Shown here: positions 8,432-15,842 of the stretch, piece by piece
How the letters are laid out: each line of letters begins with the position of its first letter
How positions within the stretch are numbered: position 1 is the stretch's first letter
From: Phycisphaerales bacterium
Lineage (GTDB): Bacteria; Planctomycetota; Phycisphaerae; Phycisphaerales; UBA1924
Assembly (NCBI GenBank): GCA_016742075.1
Contig: JACVCL010000001.1
Coordinates: forward strand, 220,890 to 284,889
Direction: 5' to 3'
Length of the DNA stretch: 64,000 nucleotides
Translations under genes and position numbers: made by a program
Notes under the pieces: generated by a model
The model's database searches: none
Told to the model about the DNA's origin: nothing
The model's input: only the letters and a program-made list of their open reading frames with translations

Positions 8432-9541
8432 CTATGCGAGCACGGCGTAGAAGTCGTGCTCTTCCTTCGGGGCTGGACCGCCATGCGCGAATTGCGTGGC
8501 CTGGCGGCGACCGGCGTTCGCATCACCCGCTGAGACCGCCGTGGTGAGTCGCCACCCGGACTCGTCGAGCGAGGCTTTCAGGAGCCCAACTGGATCCACA
8601 TCTCGGTCAGCAATTCCGCCAAAGCGGATCACAAGTCTCGCATCGTCAGCGGCATGAGCAGCGATGCCTTTCCAGACCTTTCGCAGGTCATCTGCGAAGG
8701 CGTCGGCAGATCTGTGGTCCATCTCCCCCTGCGGTGGTCGGTACGCAACTGTAGAGGGTCCACCGAGAAACCAGCTGCGAAGCCATTGGTCCGGAATATA
8801 CGTCCGCATGCCATAGTATGGCGGCGACGTGATCGCCCAGCGAAATGTGCGCGTGCCGAACACATCAGCCGTGCGGCTGTCGCCGAGAACCACCTGCGCC
8901 GGCGTATGCTGAGGTCGTTCTGAGAGATACCTGCGAGCTCGTGTTCTGATCACCTCGATTACATCCACAACTGGCGGCTTCATGCGTCGTTTGCGCCAGA
9001 AACGAACGGCATAGTCGGGCTTTGGTGCGAACGTGCGTGGGCACTGATTGGACAGATGCGACGCGGCCAACTTTGTCCGCGGACCATGAAGCGCTCCGAG
9101 GAGTATCGCACGCAGCAAGAGCCGTGAATCACTCGAACAGTCCCGCAGTAGCTCCTTTCGGAGCCAGCAGACTTGCTTGAGTACAGAATGCTCGAACGCC
9201 AGTTCCCAAAACTCACCCTGTGGCACCGTCACCCGCTTGGGCATGGCGTCCAGAATACTCTCTGCCACGCGTACAACGTCGCACACACGTGCATCGGCCA
9301 GCTTCGCTTTGGTTAGCGCGACGGCGACGGGACTGCTGTCGACGCCAAGCGACGAGAGGCCCAGCATCCTCGCCGCGAAGTTCGTGGTTCCGCGGCCGCA
9401 GAACGGGTCAACTACCCAGTCGCCCCTTCTCGCTCGCCCGCGAAGAACGCGGAGGGGAAAGTCCAACGGGAACATGGTGTAGTACGGGCAAATCGCGTTG
9501 AGTGCCCGCAGAGGTTCGAGTTTGGCGGCTGAGTCAGCCAT
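8432..9541 (-). CDS. Orphan DNA methyltransferase (N6-A or N4-C)
   Basis: A 369-aa enzyme with a motif X-like PYYTMFPLDFPLRVL (about 20-34), the SAM-binding motif I DPFCGRGTT (about 47-55) and the catalytic motif IV TSPPYYG (about 240). SPPY marks an amino-methyltransferase acting on adenine N6 or cytosine N4. The order X-I-IV differs from the IV-I order of beta-class enzymes. The ATG at 9541 starts just before the motif X block but lacks a clear ribosome site; a GGAGGAGG lies about 30 bases further upstream. It converges on herA with a one-base gap, and no restriction partner lies beside it. It may modify host DNA against the neighbouring nucleases or belong to the leftward phage operon. Confidence 0.8.
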   Translation of the reverse strand: MADSAAKLEPLRALNAICPYYTMFPLDFPLRVLRGRARRGDWVVDPFCGRGTTNFAARMLGLSSLGVDSSPVAVALTKAKLADARVCDVVRVAESILDAMPKRVTVPQGEFWELAFEHSVLKQVCWLRKELLRDCSSDSRLLLRAILLGALHGPRTKLAASHLSNQCPRTFAPKPDYAVRFWRKRRMKPPVVDVIEVIRTRARRYLSERPQHTPAQVVLGDSRTADVFGTRTFRWAITSPPYYGMRTYIPDQWLRSWFLGGPSTVAYRPPQGEMDHRSADAFADDLRKVWKGIAAHAADDARLVIRFGGIADRDVDPVGLLKASLDESGWRLTTAVSAGDANAGRRQATQFAHGGPAPKEEHDFYAVLA

Positions 9542-9638
9542 GGTTCGAAGTGTACGTCGAGTTGTTCGGGAAGGCCTCCTCCACCTCACGGGTCGCATGC
9601 GAGAGCCACAAGCGCTCAGCTGAGCTTCAAGAGACAGA

Positions 9639-10319
9639 TCATTCTGGTGCATTGGCCGCCCACATTCCCGTATACCGTGGTCTGTTCCCCTCGACCCACG
9701 TTCCCGCGAACAGGTGCGCGCCCAACAGGAACTGCTTCGCGTCGGGATTCGACTTCGACTCCCCAACCGTCGGGTGGAAGTACGCCGGCGGATACAGCGC
9801 CACGTCGTCGTACTGCGTGACGATCCGGGCGATGAGCCCCGGCCCCGCCTGATCGCCAACGTACCGCCGCTCGAAGAACGACTCTTCGATCACCGCCACC
9901 GCGTGCCACATCGCCGGGTGGTTGGGCGGGAAGCCCATCGCGGCGTTGGTCACGATGTCGAGCTGCTCGCACGCGGCCCAGGCGCGAACTTCGGGCGGGC
10001 ACATCTCATCGAGCGGACGGATGGGCTTCACGTCGGTGTCGAGGTAGACGCCGCCGAAACGGGCCAGGAGTTCGAGCCGCAGGATGTCCGAGCGCATCAC
10101 GCAGCCGGGCGTGCCGCCGACGTTGCCGCAGGCGTCCCAGGCGTTGCGGTTGAAGATCGGCGGCAGGTGGTCGTCCGTCCACAGCCGCATCTCCCAGTGC
10201 GGGTTCATCTCGGCGAAGCGGCGACGCCAGCGTCGCTGGTTCAGCGGCATCTCGCCCTTGCCCAGCCAGATCTGGTGGAGGACCCGCGGGATCGAGGTGG
10301 TGCGTGCTGGTGTGCTCAC
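9639..10319 (-). CDS. GT32-family glycosyltransferase (DXD)
   Basis: 226 aa, with the Gly_transf_sug/GT32 pattern: VLHQIWLGKG at the N-terminus, SDILRLELLARFGGVYLD and the metal-binding DTD within LDTDV (about 96). GT32 enzymes transfer hexoses from nucleotide sugars; the OCH1-like branch is the best-known relative. The GTG start overlaps the preceding stop (GTGA). It is the last gene of the leftward phage late operon, which suggests sugar modification of virion proteins or of the host surface. Confidence 0.85.
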   Translation of the reverse strand: MSTPARTTSIPRVLHQIWLGKGEMPLNQRRWRRRFAEMNPHWEMRLWTDDHLPPIFNRNAWDACGNVGGTPGCVMRSDILRLELLARFGGVYLDTDVKPIRPLDEMCPPEVRAWAACEQLDIVTNAAMGFPPNHPAMWHAVAVIEESFFERRYVGDQAGPGLIARIVTQYDDVALYPPAYFHPTVGESKSNPDAKQFLLGAHLFAGTWVEGNRPRYTGMWAANAPE

Positions 10320-10939
10320 GCCACCACCTCCGCGGGCTTGGCCTGCACGAACGCGAACGCTCCGCCGTGGGCCCTTGCGGCCTCCTCGCCATACTCGAAG
10401 AGCACCCAGTGGAACGGCACCACGTCACGGAAGTGGCCGTGGTCGCGGACCACGCGCGTGAGGAACCCTGGCCCGCTCTGGTCCCACACGCCGCGATACA
10501 CCAGCACCGAGTGTGGTAGATCGCGGATCGCGTGCCACAGCATCGGGTGGTTCCGAGTCGCCCCCAGCACCGACGGCGAGAGCATGTGTGGCCTGCTCGC
10601 GCCGTGGCTGGCGATCGTCGAGCAGAATGCACCGACGCCGGCGACGATTTCATCGAGCGGGCGCAGCGGCAGACGGTCGGGATCGACGAAGACGCCGCCT
10701 TCGCGGGCCAGCACCTCGTAACGCAGCAGGTTCAGCCGCGCGGCTGACGCCGCGGGCTCGGCGAGCCCAAAGGTCTGCTGCCACTGGTCGTAGTTGAGGA
10801 TCGGAGGTTTGGTGTCGAGCGTGAGCGTAACCACATCCCACTCGGGGTGCATGGTCTGCCACGCGTGCCGCCACGCGGTGAGCCGCTCCTTGTCGGGAGC
10901 CTCGCTGAGGTCCGCCGTGTAGATGACCTTCGGGATCAC
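10316..10939 (-). CDS. Second GT32-like glycosyltransferase
   Basis: 207 aa. It starts IPKVIYTADL and has NLLRYEVLAREGGVFVDPDR at the position where its neighbour has the DXD strand, so the metal site reads DPD. GTG start, overlapped by the upstream stop (GTGA). Overall order of blocks matches the gene at 9639-10319, indicating a diverged tandem paralogue. Substrate unknown. Confidence 0.8.
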   Translation of the reverse strand: MIPKVIYTADLSEAPDKERLTAWRHAWQTMHPEWDVVTLTLDTKPPILNYDQWQQTFGLAEPAASAARLNLLRYEVLAREGGVFVDPDRLPLRPLDEIVAGVGAFCSTIASHGASRPHMLSPSVLGATRNHPMLWHAIRDLPHSVLVYRGVWDQSGPGFLTRVVRDHGHFRDVVPFHWVLFEYGEEAARAHGGAFAFVQAKPAEVVA

Positions 10940-12438
10940 GCCTTTGCCTCCTCTTCGATGCCGCTGCCGAGACTGCCCACGCCGCTCTGCTGCCATTTCG
11001 CAGGAGGCACACCCTCCATGCCGCCCTCGATGAAGGACGACGCGCCCACGCCGAGCGCCACCGACTGCTGGGCGCTGCCGGATCCCGAGCCGGAACCGGG
11101 CGGGCCCGAGCCGCTGTCGCTCCCGCTCGAGGAGCCCGACGAACTGCCGGAACTGGACCCGGAGCTCGATCCCGAGCTTGACATGGACGATCCACTTGAC
11201 TTGCCGCTGCCGGAGCCGCTGCCGCTCGAGGACCCCGACCCGGAGCCGGAGCTCGACCCTGAACCCGACGATGAACCCGAACCGCTCTGCTGCGTCGCGG
11301 GCATGTCGTTGTGGATCCACACGCCGCCCGCCAGGAACACGTTCAGGCCAGGCACATGCACCGCAACCGTCGTCACACGCTCGGCCGACCGCTCGACCGT
11401 CTCGACCAACTCTTCGCTCAGATCTTGCCGGATCAGCGCGTCGCCGACCTGCACGAACTCCGCCGAGGCGAAGCCGATCTCCTCGTTGCGCTTCAGGAGC
11501 ACCGGGTGCTCGGGCGTCAGACGCAGGCGGCCGTTGATGGTGATGAAGCCCTCGTGTGCGCCGAGCTTCACGCTTCCGACGGTGCCGGTGACGGGCGTGA
11601 GCGCCGCCTCGGCCCAGGGCCGGAGCCACTGGTACTGCGCACGCCACGGCACATCGCGGTCCAGCCCCGCCACGTCGAGCGCCGCGACACGGTCGCCAGG
11701 CTGGAGCGATTCGACCGGCTTGATCGATCCGTCCGCCAGCACCACGGGCGTGCCCGCGAGCACGCAGTTGGAGCCGGGTCCGGAGCCGCCGGGACCGCTG
11801 CCACCCGGGCCAGAACCACCGGGGCCCGAACCGCCGGGGCCAGATCCACCGGGGCCGCTGCCGCCGCCGCTCGACCCGCCGCCACCCGAAGACCCGCCGC
11901 CGGAAGAGCCGCCGCCCGATGAGCCCCCGGACGATCCTCCCGACGACATACCAGAACTACCGCCGGAAGACATGCCCGACGATGCGCCCGAACTCGCCCC
12001 GGATGACATCCCGCTGGACGCGCCGGACGAACTCCCGCCGCCGGAACTGCTCATGCCCGAGCTGCTCATGCCAGACGAGCCTGTGCTCGATGGCGTCTGC
12101 GAACTCGTCGGCGTCTGTGACGAGTTCGTCGTCATCCCGCTCGACGACATCGGCCCGCTGCTTGATGGCGTGTGCGTTGTCCCCGACGTGTTGCTCGTGA
12201 ACGCGCCGGTGGTGTAGAACGTCAGCGTCGGCGTGCCGCCCGGACCGGTGGTGTAGATCACATCGCCGGTCGTCGAGTAGCTCGGCGGCATGCTCGGCGT
12301 GCTGGTCGGCGTCGAGTACGTGCTCTCCGGGGTCGAGCCCGACGGCGTCGAGTAGTTGCTCGATCCGCCGCCCTGCGGAGCACGTCCGGTCGCCCAGACG
12401 GGGATGTAGAGGTAGTACCGTGTGGGGCCGTCGCTCAT
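10936..12438 (-). CDS. Ser/Gly-rich virion protein with Hint (intein-like) domain
   Basis: 500 aa. Residues 1-30 (MSDGPTRYYLYIPVWATGR) are ordinary; then come about 190 residues of Ser/Gly/Thr low complexity, including six GPGGS units. A Hint domain follows (153 aa, codons 11766 to 11308): Cys1 in NCVLAGTPVVLADGS, LQPGDRV, block B LTPEHPVLL and C-terminal block VFLAGGVWIHN. After HN comes Asp, not Cys/Ser/Thr, as in bacterial intein-like (BIL) domains that cleave rather than splice. A second Ser/Gly tract of about 70 residues precedes a short globular tail. ATG fixed by ATGA overlap. Likely an exposed tail or fibre component that processes itself; the virion role is inferred from its place in the late operon. 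Confidence 0.85.
   Translation of the reverse strand: MSDGPTRYYLYIPVWATGRAPQGGGSSNYSTPSGSTPESTYSTPTSTPSMPPSYSTTGDVIYTTGPGGTPTLTFYTTGAFTSNTSGTTHTPSSSGPMSSSGMTTNSSQTPTSSQTPSSTGSSGMSSSGMSSSGGGSSSGASSGMSSGASSGASSGMSSGGSSGMSSGGSSGGSSGGGSSGGGSSGGGGSSGGGSGPGGSGPGGSGPGGSGPGGSGPGGSGPGSNCVLAGTPVVLADGSIKPVESLQPGDRVAALDVAGLDRDVPWRAQYQWLRPWAEAALTPVTGTVGSVKLGAHEGFITINGRLRLTPEHPVLLKRNEEIGFASAEFVQVGDALIRQDLSEELVETVERSAERVTTVAVHVPGLNVFLAGGVWIHNDMPATQQSGSGSSSGSGSSSGSGSGSSSGSGSGSGKSSGSSMSSSGSSSGSSSGSSSGSSSGSDSGSGPPGSGSGSGSAQQSVALGVGASSFIEGGMEGVPPAKWQQSGVGSLGSGIEEEAKA
11770..11868 (-). repeat. 15-bp tandem repeat coding GPGGS
   Basis: Six imperfect 15-bp units encode the pentapeptide GPGGS directly in front of Cys1 of the Hint domain. 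The flanking Ser/Gly tracts (about 11880-12180 and 11050-11300) are less regular. Such repeats can change copy number by slippage. Confidence 0.7.
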
Positions 12439-13367
12439 CGTGCGGCCTCCTGCGGCGTGGGGGTGGGATTGGGCTCGTACCAGCCGTCGGTGCGGATGGG
12501 CTTGCCGCATTCCGACGCGGCCGCCTTCACCGCGTCCTCGAAGGCCATCTTCTCGAAGACCTCCAGAGCGCTGCCCGGCGAGCAGTTCACCACGCGGAAG
12601 CGGTGCTTCTCGAAGTGCGGCTTGAGAGCCTCGAACCTCTTCGAAAGCGAGTCATACAGCACGTTGTTGTGCCGGATCGCGTTCTGGGCCCGGTGCTCGT
12701 CGAAGGCGTACTTGCGCTCCGCGTCCATCTTGAAGTCGCAGCCCAGCAGGTACACCGTCGAGAACCCGAGGTAGTGCAGCAGCCGCAGGGCGACGAGCAT
12801 GACCGAGCGCTTGCCGGTGATGCCCAGCGAGTCGGGGTTCTTCGCGTCGTTGCCCCATGAGATCGTGTCCCCGGTGAGGAAGCGCTCGTGGTCGAAGTGG
12901 TCGCTGCGGCGGAAGAACAGCACGCCGGGCATCTGGTGAACCTTGAAGGCGCTGTTGCGGAGCGTGCCGTCGGGGTTCATGACCTTCAGCCGCTTGTCCC
13001 ACATGCACGTGGGCACGAACTTCAGGATGCCCGGGTCCTTCCACCCCACGTCGATGAAGCGGCCAGGGTCGTCCACGCAGGTCCACAGCGTGGGCCGCCG
13101 CACCGACCAGGCGTTGTTCACGGCCATCGTGACGATGCCACGGGCGTCCAGCAGCGAAAGGTCGATCTGCTTGAGGGACGGCCCGGAGAGCATCAGGAAC
13201 GCCGACCGCCCCCCCGTCCCCCGGTAGAACCCGCTCAGGGACACGGACTCGAACGTCGGCGGGGCGGTGTAGAGGCGCAGGCCATCACGCGCGGGCTTGC
13301 GCGCCTTGAGGCCGGCCTGCAGCGCCGCGATGTCGGACTGGTTCTCACGCACCGCAGCACCCCCCAT
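12435..13367 (-). CDS. DUF115/GT42-like putative glycosyltransferase
   Basis: 310 aa. The fold signature is FLMLSGPSLKQIDLSLL (about 55-72), resembling the nucleotide-sugar loop of sialyltransferase-like GT42 and DUF115 proteins, followed by SVMLVALRLLHYLGFSTVYL and LGCDFKM. ATG at 13367 has GGGAGG ten bases upstream; the frame continues upstream without coding character. The gene overlaps the methyltransferase by 23 bases and the Hint gene by ATGA. Third glycosyltransferase-like gene of this cassette; activity inferred. Confidence 0.65.
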   Translation of the reverse strand: MGGAAVRENQSDIAALQAGLKARKPARDGLRLYTAPPTFESVSLSGFYRGTGGRSAFLMLSGPSLKQIDLSLLDARGIVTMAVNNAWSVRRPTLWTCVDDPGRFIDVGWKDPGILKFVPTCMWDKRLKVMNPDGTLRNSAFKVHQMPGVLFFRRSDHFDHERFLTGDTISWGNDAKNPDSLGITGKRSVMLVALRLLHYLGFSTVYLLGCDFKMDAERKYAFDEHRAQNAIRHNNVLYDSLSKRFEALKPHFEKHRFRVVNCSPGSALEVFEKMAFEDAVKAAASECGKPIRTDGWYEPNPTPTPQEAAR

Positions 13368-13953
13368 CGCTCTTGAACCTCCCGACGATGTACCGGGAGC
13401 CCGCCTTCGGCTTGGTCGCGACCCCGACGCGGGCGATGCGCTCCAGCCACCAGTCCAGCGGCCGCACCGTCGGGTGCAGCCCCTCGCCGGCGATGGTGGT
13501 CGTGCTCGGCCGCGTGCAGATCGAGAAGATGAACCGCCCCCGCGGCACCGCGACGCGGCGCATCTCGGCGAGGGTGAGATCCACATCCTCCGGCAGCAGA
13601 TGCTCGAGGGCGTCGAAGCTCGTCACCACGTCGGCGATGCCTGCCTGGAGCGCCGTCGCGTGCATCGGGCGCACGAGATCGGCCTCGGGGAAGGCGAAGT
13701 CAATGCCCAGCCCGTCGATGCCCAATCGCCGCAGCTCGCGCACGAGGTCGTTGCGGCCGCAGCCAAAGTCCACCACGAACCTCGGCTTGCTCTCCTGGAT
13801 GAGCGGGATCGCGGCGCGGCCGTGGTTGGATGAGCCGTATGTCGAGCCGGGCTTGTTCGCCAGCGACAGATACTTGGCCCGCTCCTTGGCGCGCTTGGCG
13901 TCCAGCGGCGTCACCGGCGCGGGTGTAGTCGTGGGGGTCGGAGTGGTCGTCAT
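13345..13953 (-). CDS. SAM-dependent class I methyltransferase
   Basis: 202 aa with a Rossmann SAM site VVDFGCGRNDL (about 60-70), acidic strand GLGIDFAFPEADL, and TSFDALEHLLPEDVD resembling the post-II region of small-molecule or sugar methyltransferases. Pro/Thr-rich first 15 residues. Start fixed by ATGA overlap with the upstream gene. Probably acts with the adjacent glycosyltransferases on sugars or tail protein side chains; the substrate is unknown. Confidence 0.8.
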   Translation of the reverse strand: MTTTPTPTTTPAPVTPLDAKRAKERAKYLSLANKPGSTYGSSNHGRAAIPLIQESKPRFVVDFGCGRNDLVRELRRLGIDGLGIDFAFPEADLVRPMHATALQAGIADVVTSFDALEHLLPEDVDLTLAEMRRVAVPRGRFIFSICTRPSTTTIAGEGLHPTVRPLDWWLERIARVGVATKPKAGSRYIVGRFKSDGGCCGA

Positions 13954-14990
13954 TCCGCACCTCCGATGTAAAGATTGAACTTGCGGTCCTCGTCGGCGGG
14001 GTCGGCGATCTCGATCAAGCTCATGGCCTCAAAGACCCACACCGGCTTGCCACGGCTGTTGCGCTCGCAGGTCATCTGCACGCACACACCCTCGGGGACG
14101 GGCACGAGCTTGGGCTTGAGCGACCGCGCGGGCGGGCACTTGGGGAGCACGCCGGGCAGCTCGCACACCGGCCCCAGCCCGAGCAGGCCGCCGAACCCCG
14201 AGCCGGGCTCCGAGTCGTTCATGTGGTGGGCCTCGAATCGGTTGATCGCCAGGCGCGTGGGGTCCTCGCCGCCGCTGGGGGCCTGCGAGCTCAGTCCGTT
14301 CTCGACCGGCACGTAGCGCAGGTAGTCCGGGCTTCCGGGGTTGCCGTCGATCTGAGCCTCAACCCACGGGTAGCGCCAGCGGTTCCGCTCGGTGGGGATT
14401 GGCTGGGCCGCGCCGAGGATCGCGGTGATGCGCCCGGGCGACGGACGGCCGAGTTCGATCACCGCCCACTTCTCGCCGGTGCCGTCCTCTTTCCACAGGA
14501 TCGGGATGCCGCCCATGGGGGTGCTGGCCAGGACCGTCTCGTCTGCCGCGAGCTCGCAGGTGGTGTCCGTCTCGTTGGTGATGTAAACGCGGGCGGTCGT
14601 GACGCCGGTGAGCACGCAGGGACCGAGGGCGTTGGGCTTGATCGGCTGGAGCGCCACCGCGAAGGCGAGCGTGTCGGACTCCTCGGTGGCGACATCGCCG
14701 GTCAGTGGCGTGCGGCTGTGGAACGTTCGCTCCTGGTCGTCTTCGCCCGGCCCGACCAGCACACCCGTGATCGCCAGCGCGTGGTGCGGCTCGATCAGTT
14801 CGTCCGAGTCATTGCGGACGAGCACCACGCCGATGCCACGCTGGACAGATTCGACCAGCGGACCCGCGACGGCCTGGCCGCGCCCCTGACGCGAGCGCAG
14901 ATCGACCGCCGCATCGACGAACGCGTTGTACGCGCCCGCAGGGATGCGGAGCGGCTGACCGGAGCGGACTTTGCGGAGGTCGTCGGGCAT
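13950..14990 (-). CDS. Phage distal virion protein, unknown
   Basis: 346 aa, beta-rich and without membrane segments. The N-terminus RKVRSGQPLRIPAGAYNAFVDAA resembles start segments of uncharacterised proteins in planctomycete phage tail regions; beyond that I see no known domain. It lies downstream of the tape-measure gene where baseplate/tail-tip genes normally sit, four bases after the previous stop. ATG start. Confidence 0.7.
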   Translation of the reverse strand: MPDDLRKVRSGQPLRIPAGAYNAFVDAAVDLRSRQGRGQAVAGPLVESVQRGIGVVLVRNDSDELIEPHHALAITGVLVGPGEDDQERTFHSRTPLTGDVATEESDTLAFAVALQPIKPNALGPCVLTGVTTARVYITNETDTTCELAADETVLASTPMGGIPILWKEDGTGEKWAVIELGRPSPGRITAILGAAQPIPTERNRWRYPWVEAQIDGNPGSPDYLRYVPVENGLSSQAPSGGEDPTRLAINRFEAHHMNDSEPGSGFGGLLGLGPVCELPGVLPKCPPARSLKPKLVPVPEGVCVQMTCERNSRGKPVWVFEAMSLIEIADPADEDRKFNLYIGGAE

Positions 14991-14993
14991 GTT

Positions 14994-15812
14994 TTAGATT
15001 CCGAGTGCTCCGAAGTTGGCCTGGTCGTACACGCGCTCGACGTACGCGGCGATTGGCTTCTTGATGATCGCGCCGGAGCCCGAGTCCTCGGCGTCCGCGT
15101 AGCGGACCCACAGGTACTCCCACCCCTTCTTGTTGATCCCGGTGACGGGACCGACGGTCAGGTTGGTCTGGTTGGGGCTTGCGGCGAACCGGAACGTGAT
15201 CTCCCAGTCGTCGTCGGGACCGTCGCCGCGCTTGGATCCCGTCGCGCCCAGGAACAGCACCTCGCCCGCCGCGAACCCGCGGAACGACCCCGCGTTGGTC
15301 TTGCCCGTGCACGAGAAGATCGCGCCCTTGTACGACGCGGTGACCTGCGCGTCGGTGAAGTAGTGCGTCTCGGAGAACTGGTAGACCGGGACGGTGATGT
15401 CCACGCCCTCGACGCCGTCGGCGGTGACGCCGATCGCGCCGCCGAAGTCTGGCGCGGTGGTGCCCGGCGCTGGGCGGCGCTGCATGGTCTGCAGGCTCTG
15501 GGTAACGTGCTGGGTGCCGCCGCCAGTCTCGAACGTGAAGGACGACTCGCTGGGCGTGCTCGTGCCGGTGGACGCGTTCTGGCTGTAGCGGACGGTCACG
15601 TCCCACAGCTGTGGGCCGATGGGCTCGATCTGGATGGTCTGGCGCGGGAGTGTGTCGTATGTCGCCGGTGAGGCCGCTTGCGCTGCGGTGCGGGCAGCGA
15701 GGTCGTCGGCCGTGCCGCGCACGATGTAGCCGAGCTCTGCAGACGACTGCGAGGCTTGGTTCGCCTTGGTGGAACGGCGGCTCTCGAACTTCTCAAACAC
15801 CTCGACCGGCAC
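14994..15812 (-). CDS. Phage tail-region structural protein, unknown
   Basis: 272 aa, rich in beta-strand patterns (WDVTVRYSQN, GVDITVPVYQFSETHYF, WEYLWVRYADAE). GTG start with AAAGGAG ten bases upstream. It directly follows the tape-measure gene, the place of distal-tail proteins, and several strands recall a beta-sandwich. No catalytic motif seen. Function by position only. Confidence 0.7.
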   Translation of the reverse strand: MPVEVFEKFESRRSTKANQASQSSAELGYIVRGTADDLAARTAAQAASPATYDTLPRQTIQIEPIGPQLWDVTVRYSQNASTGTSTPSESSFTFETGGGTQHVTQSLQTMQRRPAPGTTAPDFGGAIGVTADGVEGVDITVPVYQFSETHYFTDAQVTASYKGAIFSCTGKTNAGSFRGFAAGEVLFLGATGSKRGDGPDDDWEITFRFAASPNQTNLTVGPVTGINKKGWEYLWVRYADAEDSGSGAIIKKPIAAYVERVYDQANFGALGI

Positions 15813-15842
15813 GAGCGATCAACTCCTTTCTGTGTGAATGCG

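Noticed and set aside
11178..12217. Plus-strand Pro/Asp/Glu-rich frames opposite the Hint gene
   Set aside because: Antisense of Ser/Gly repeats; no start signals, whereas the minus frame carries an intact Hint domain.
14223..15671. 482-aa plus-strand frame
   Set aside because: Antisense to two tail-region genes with better starts, overlaps and codon use.
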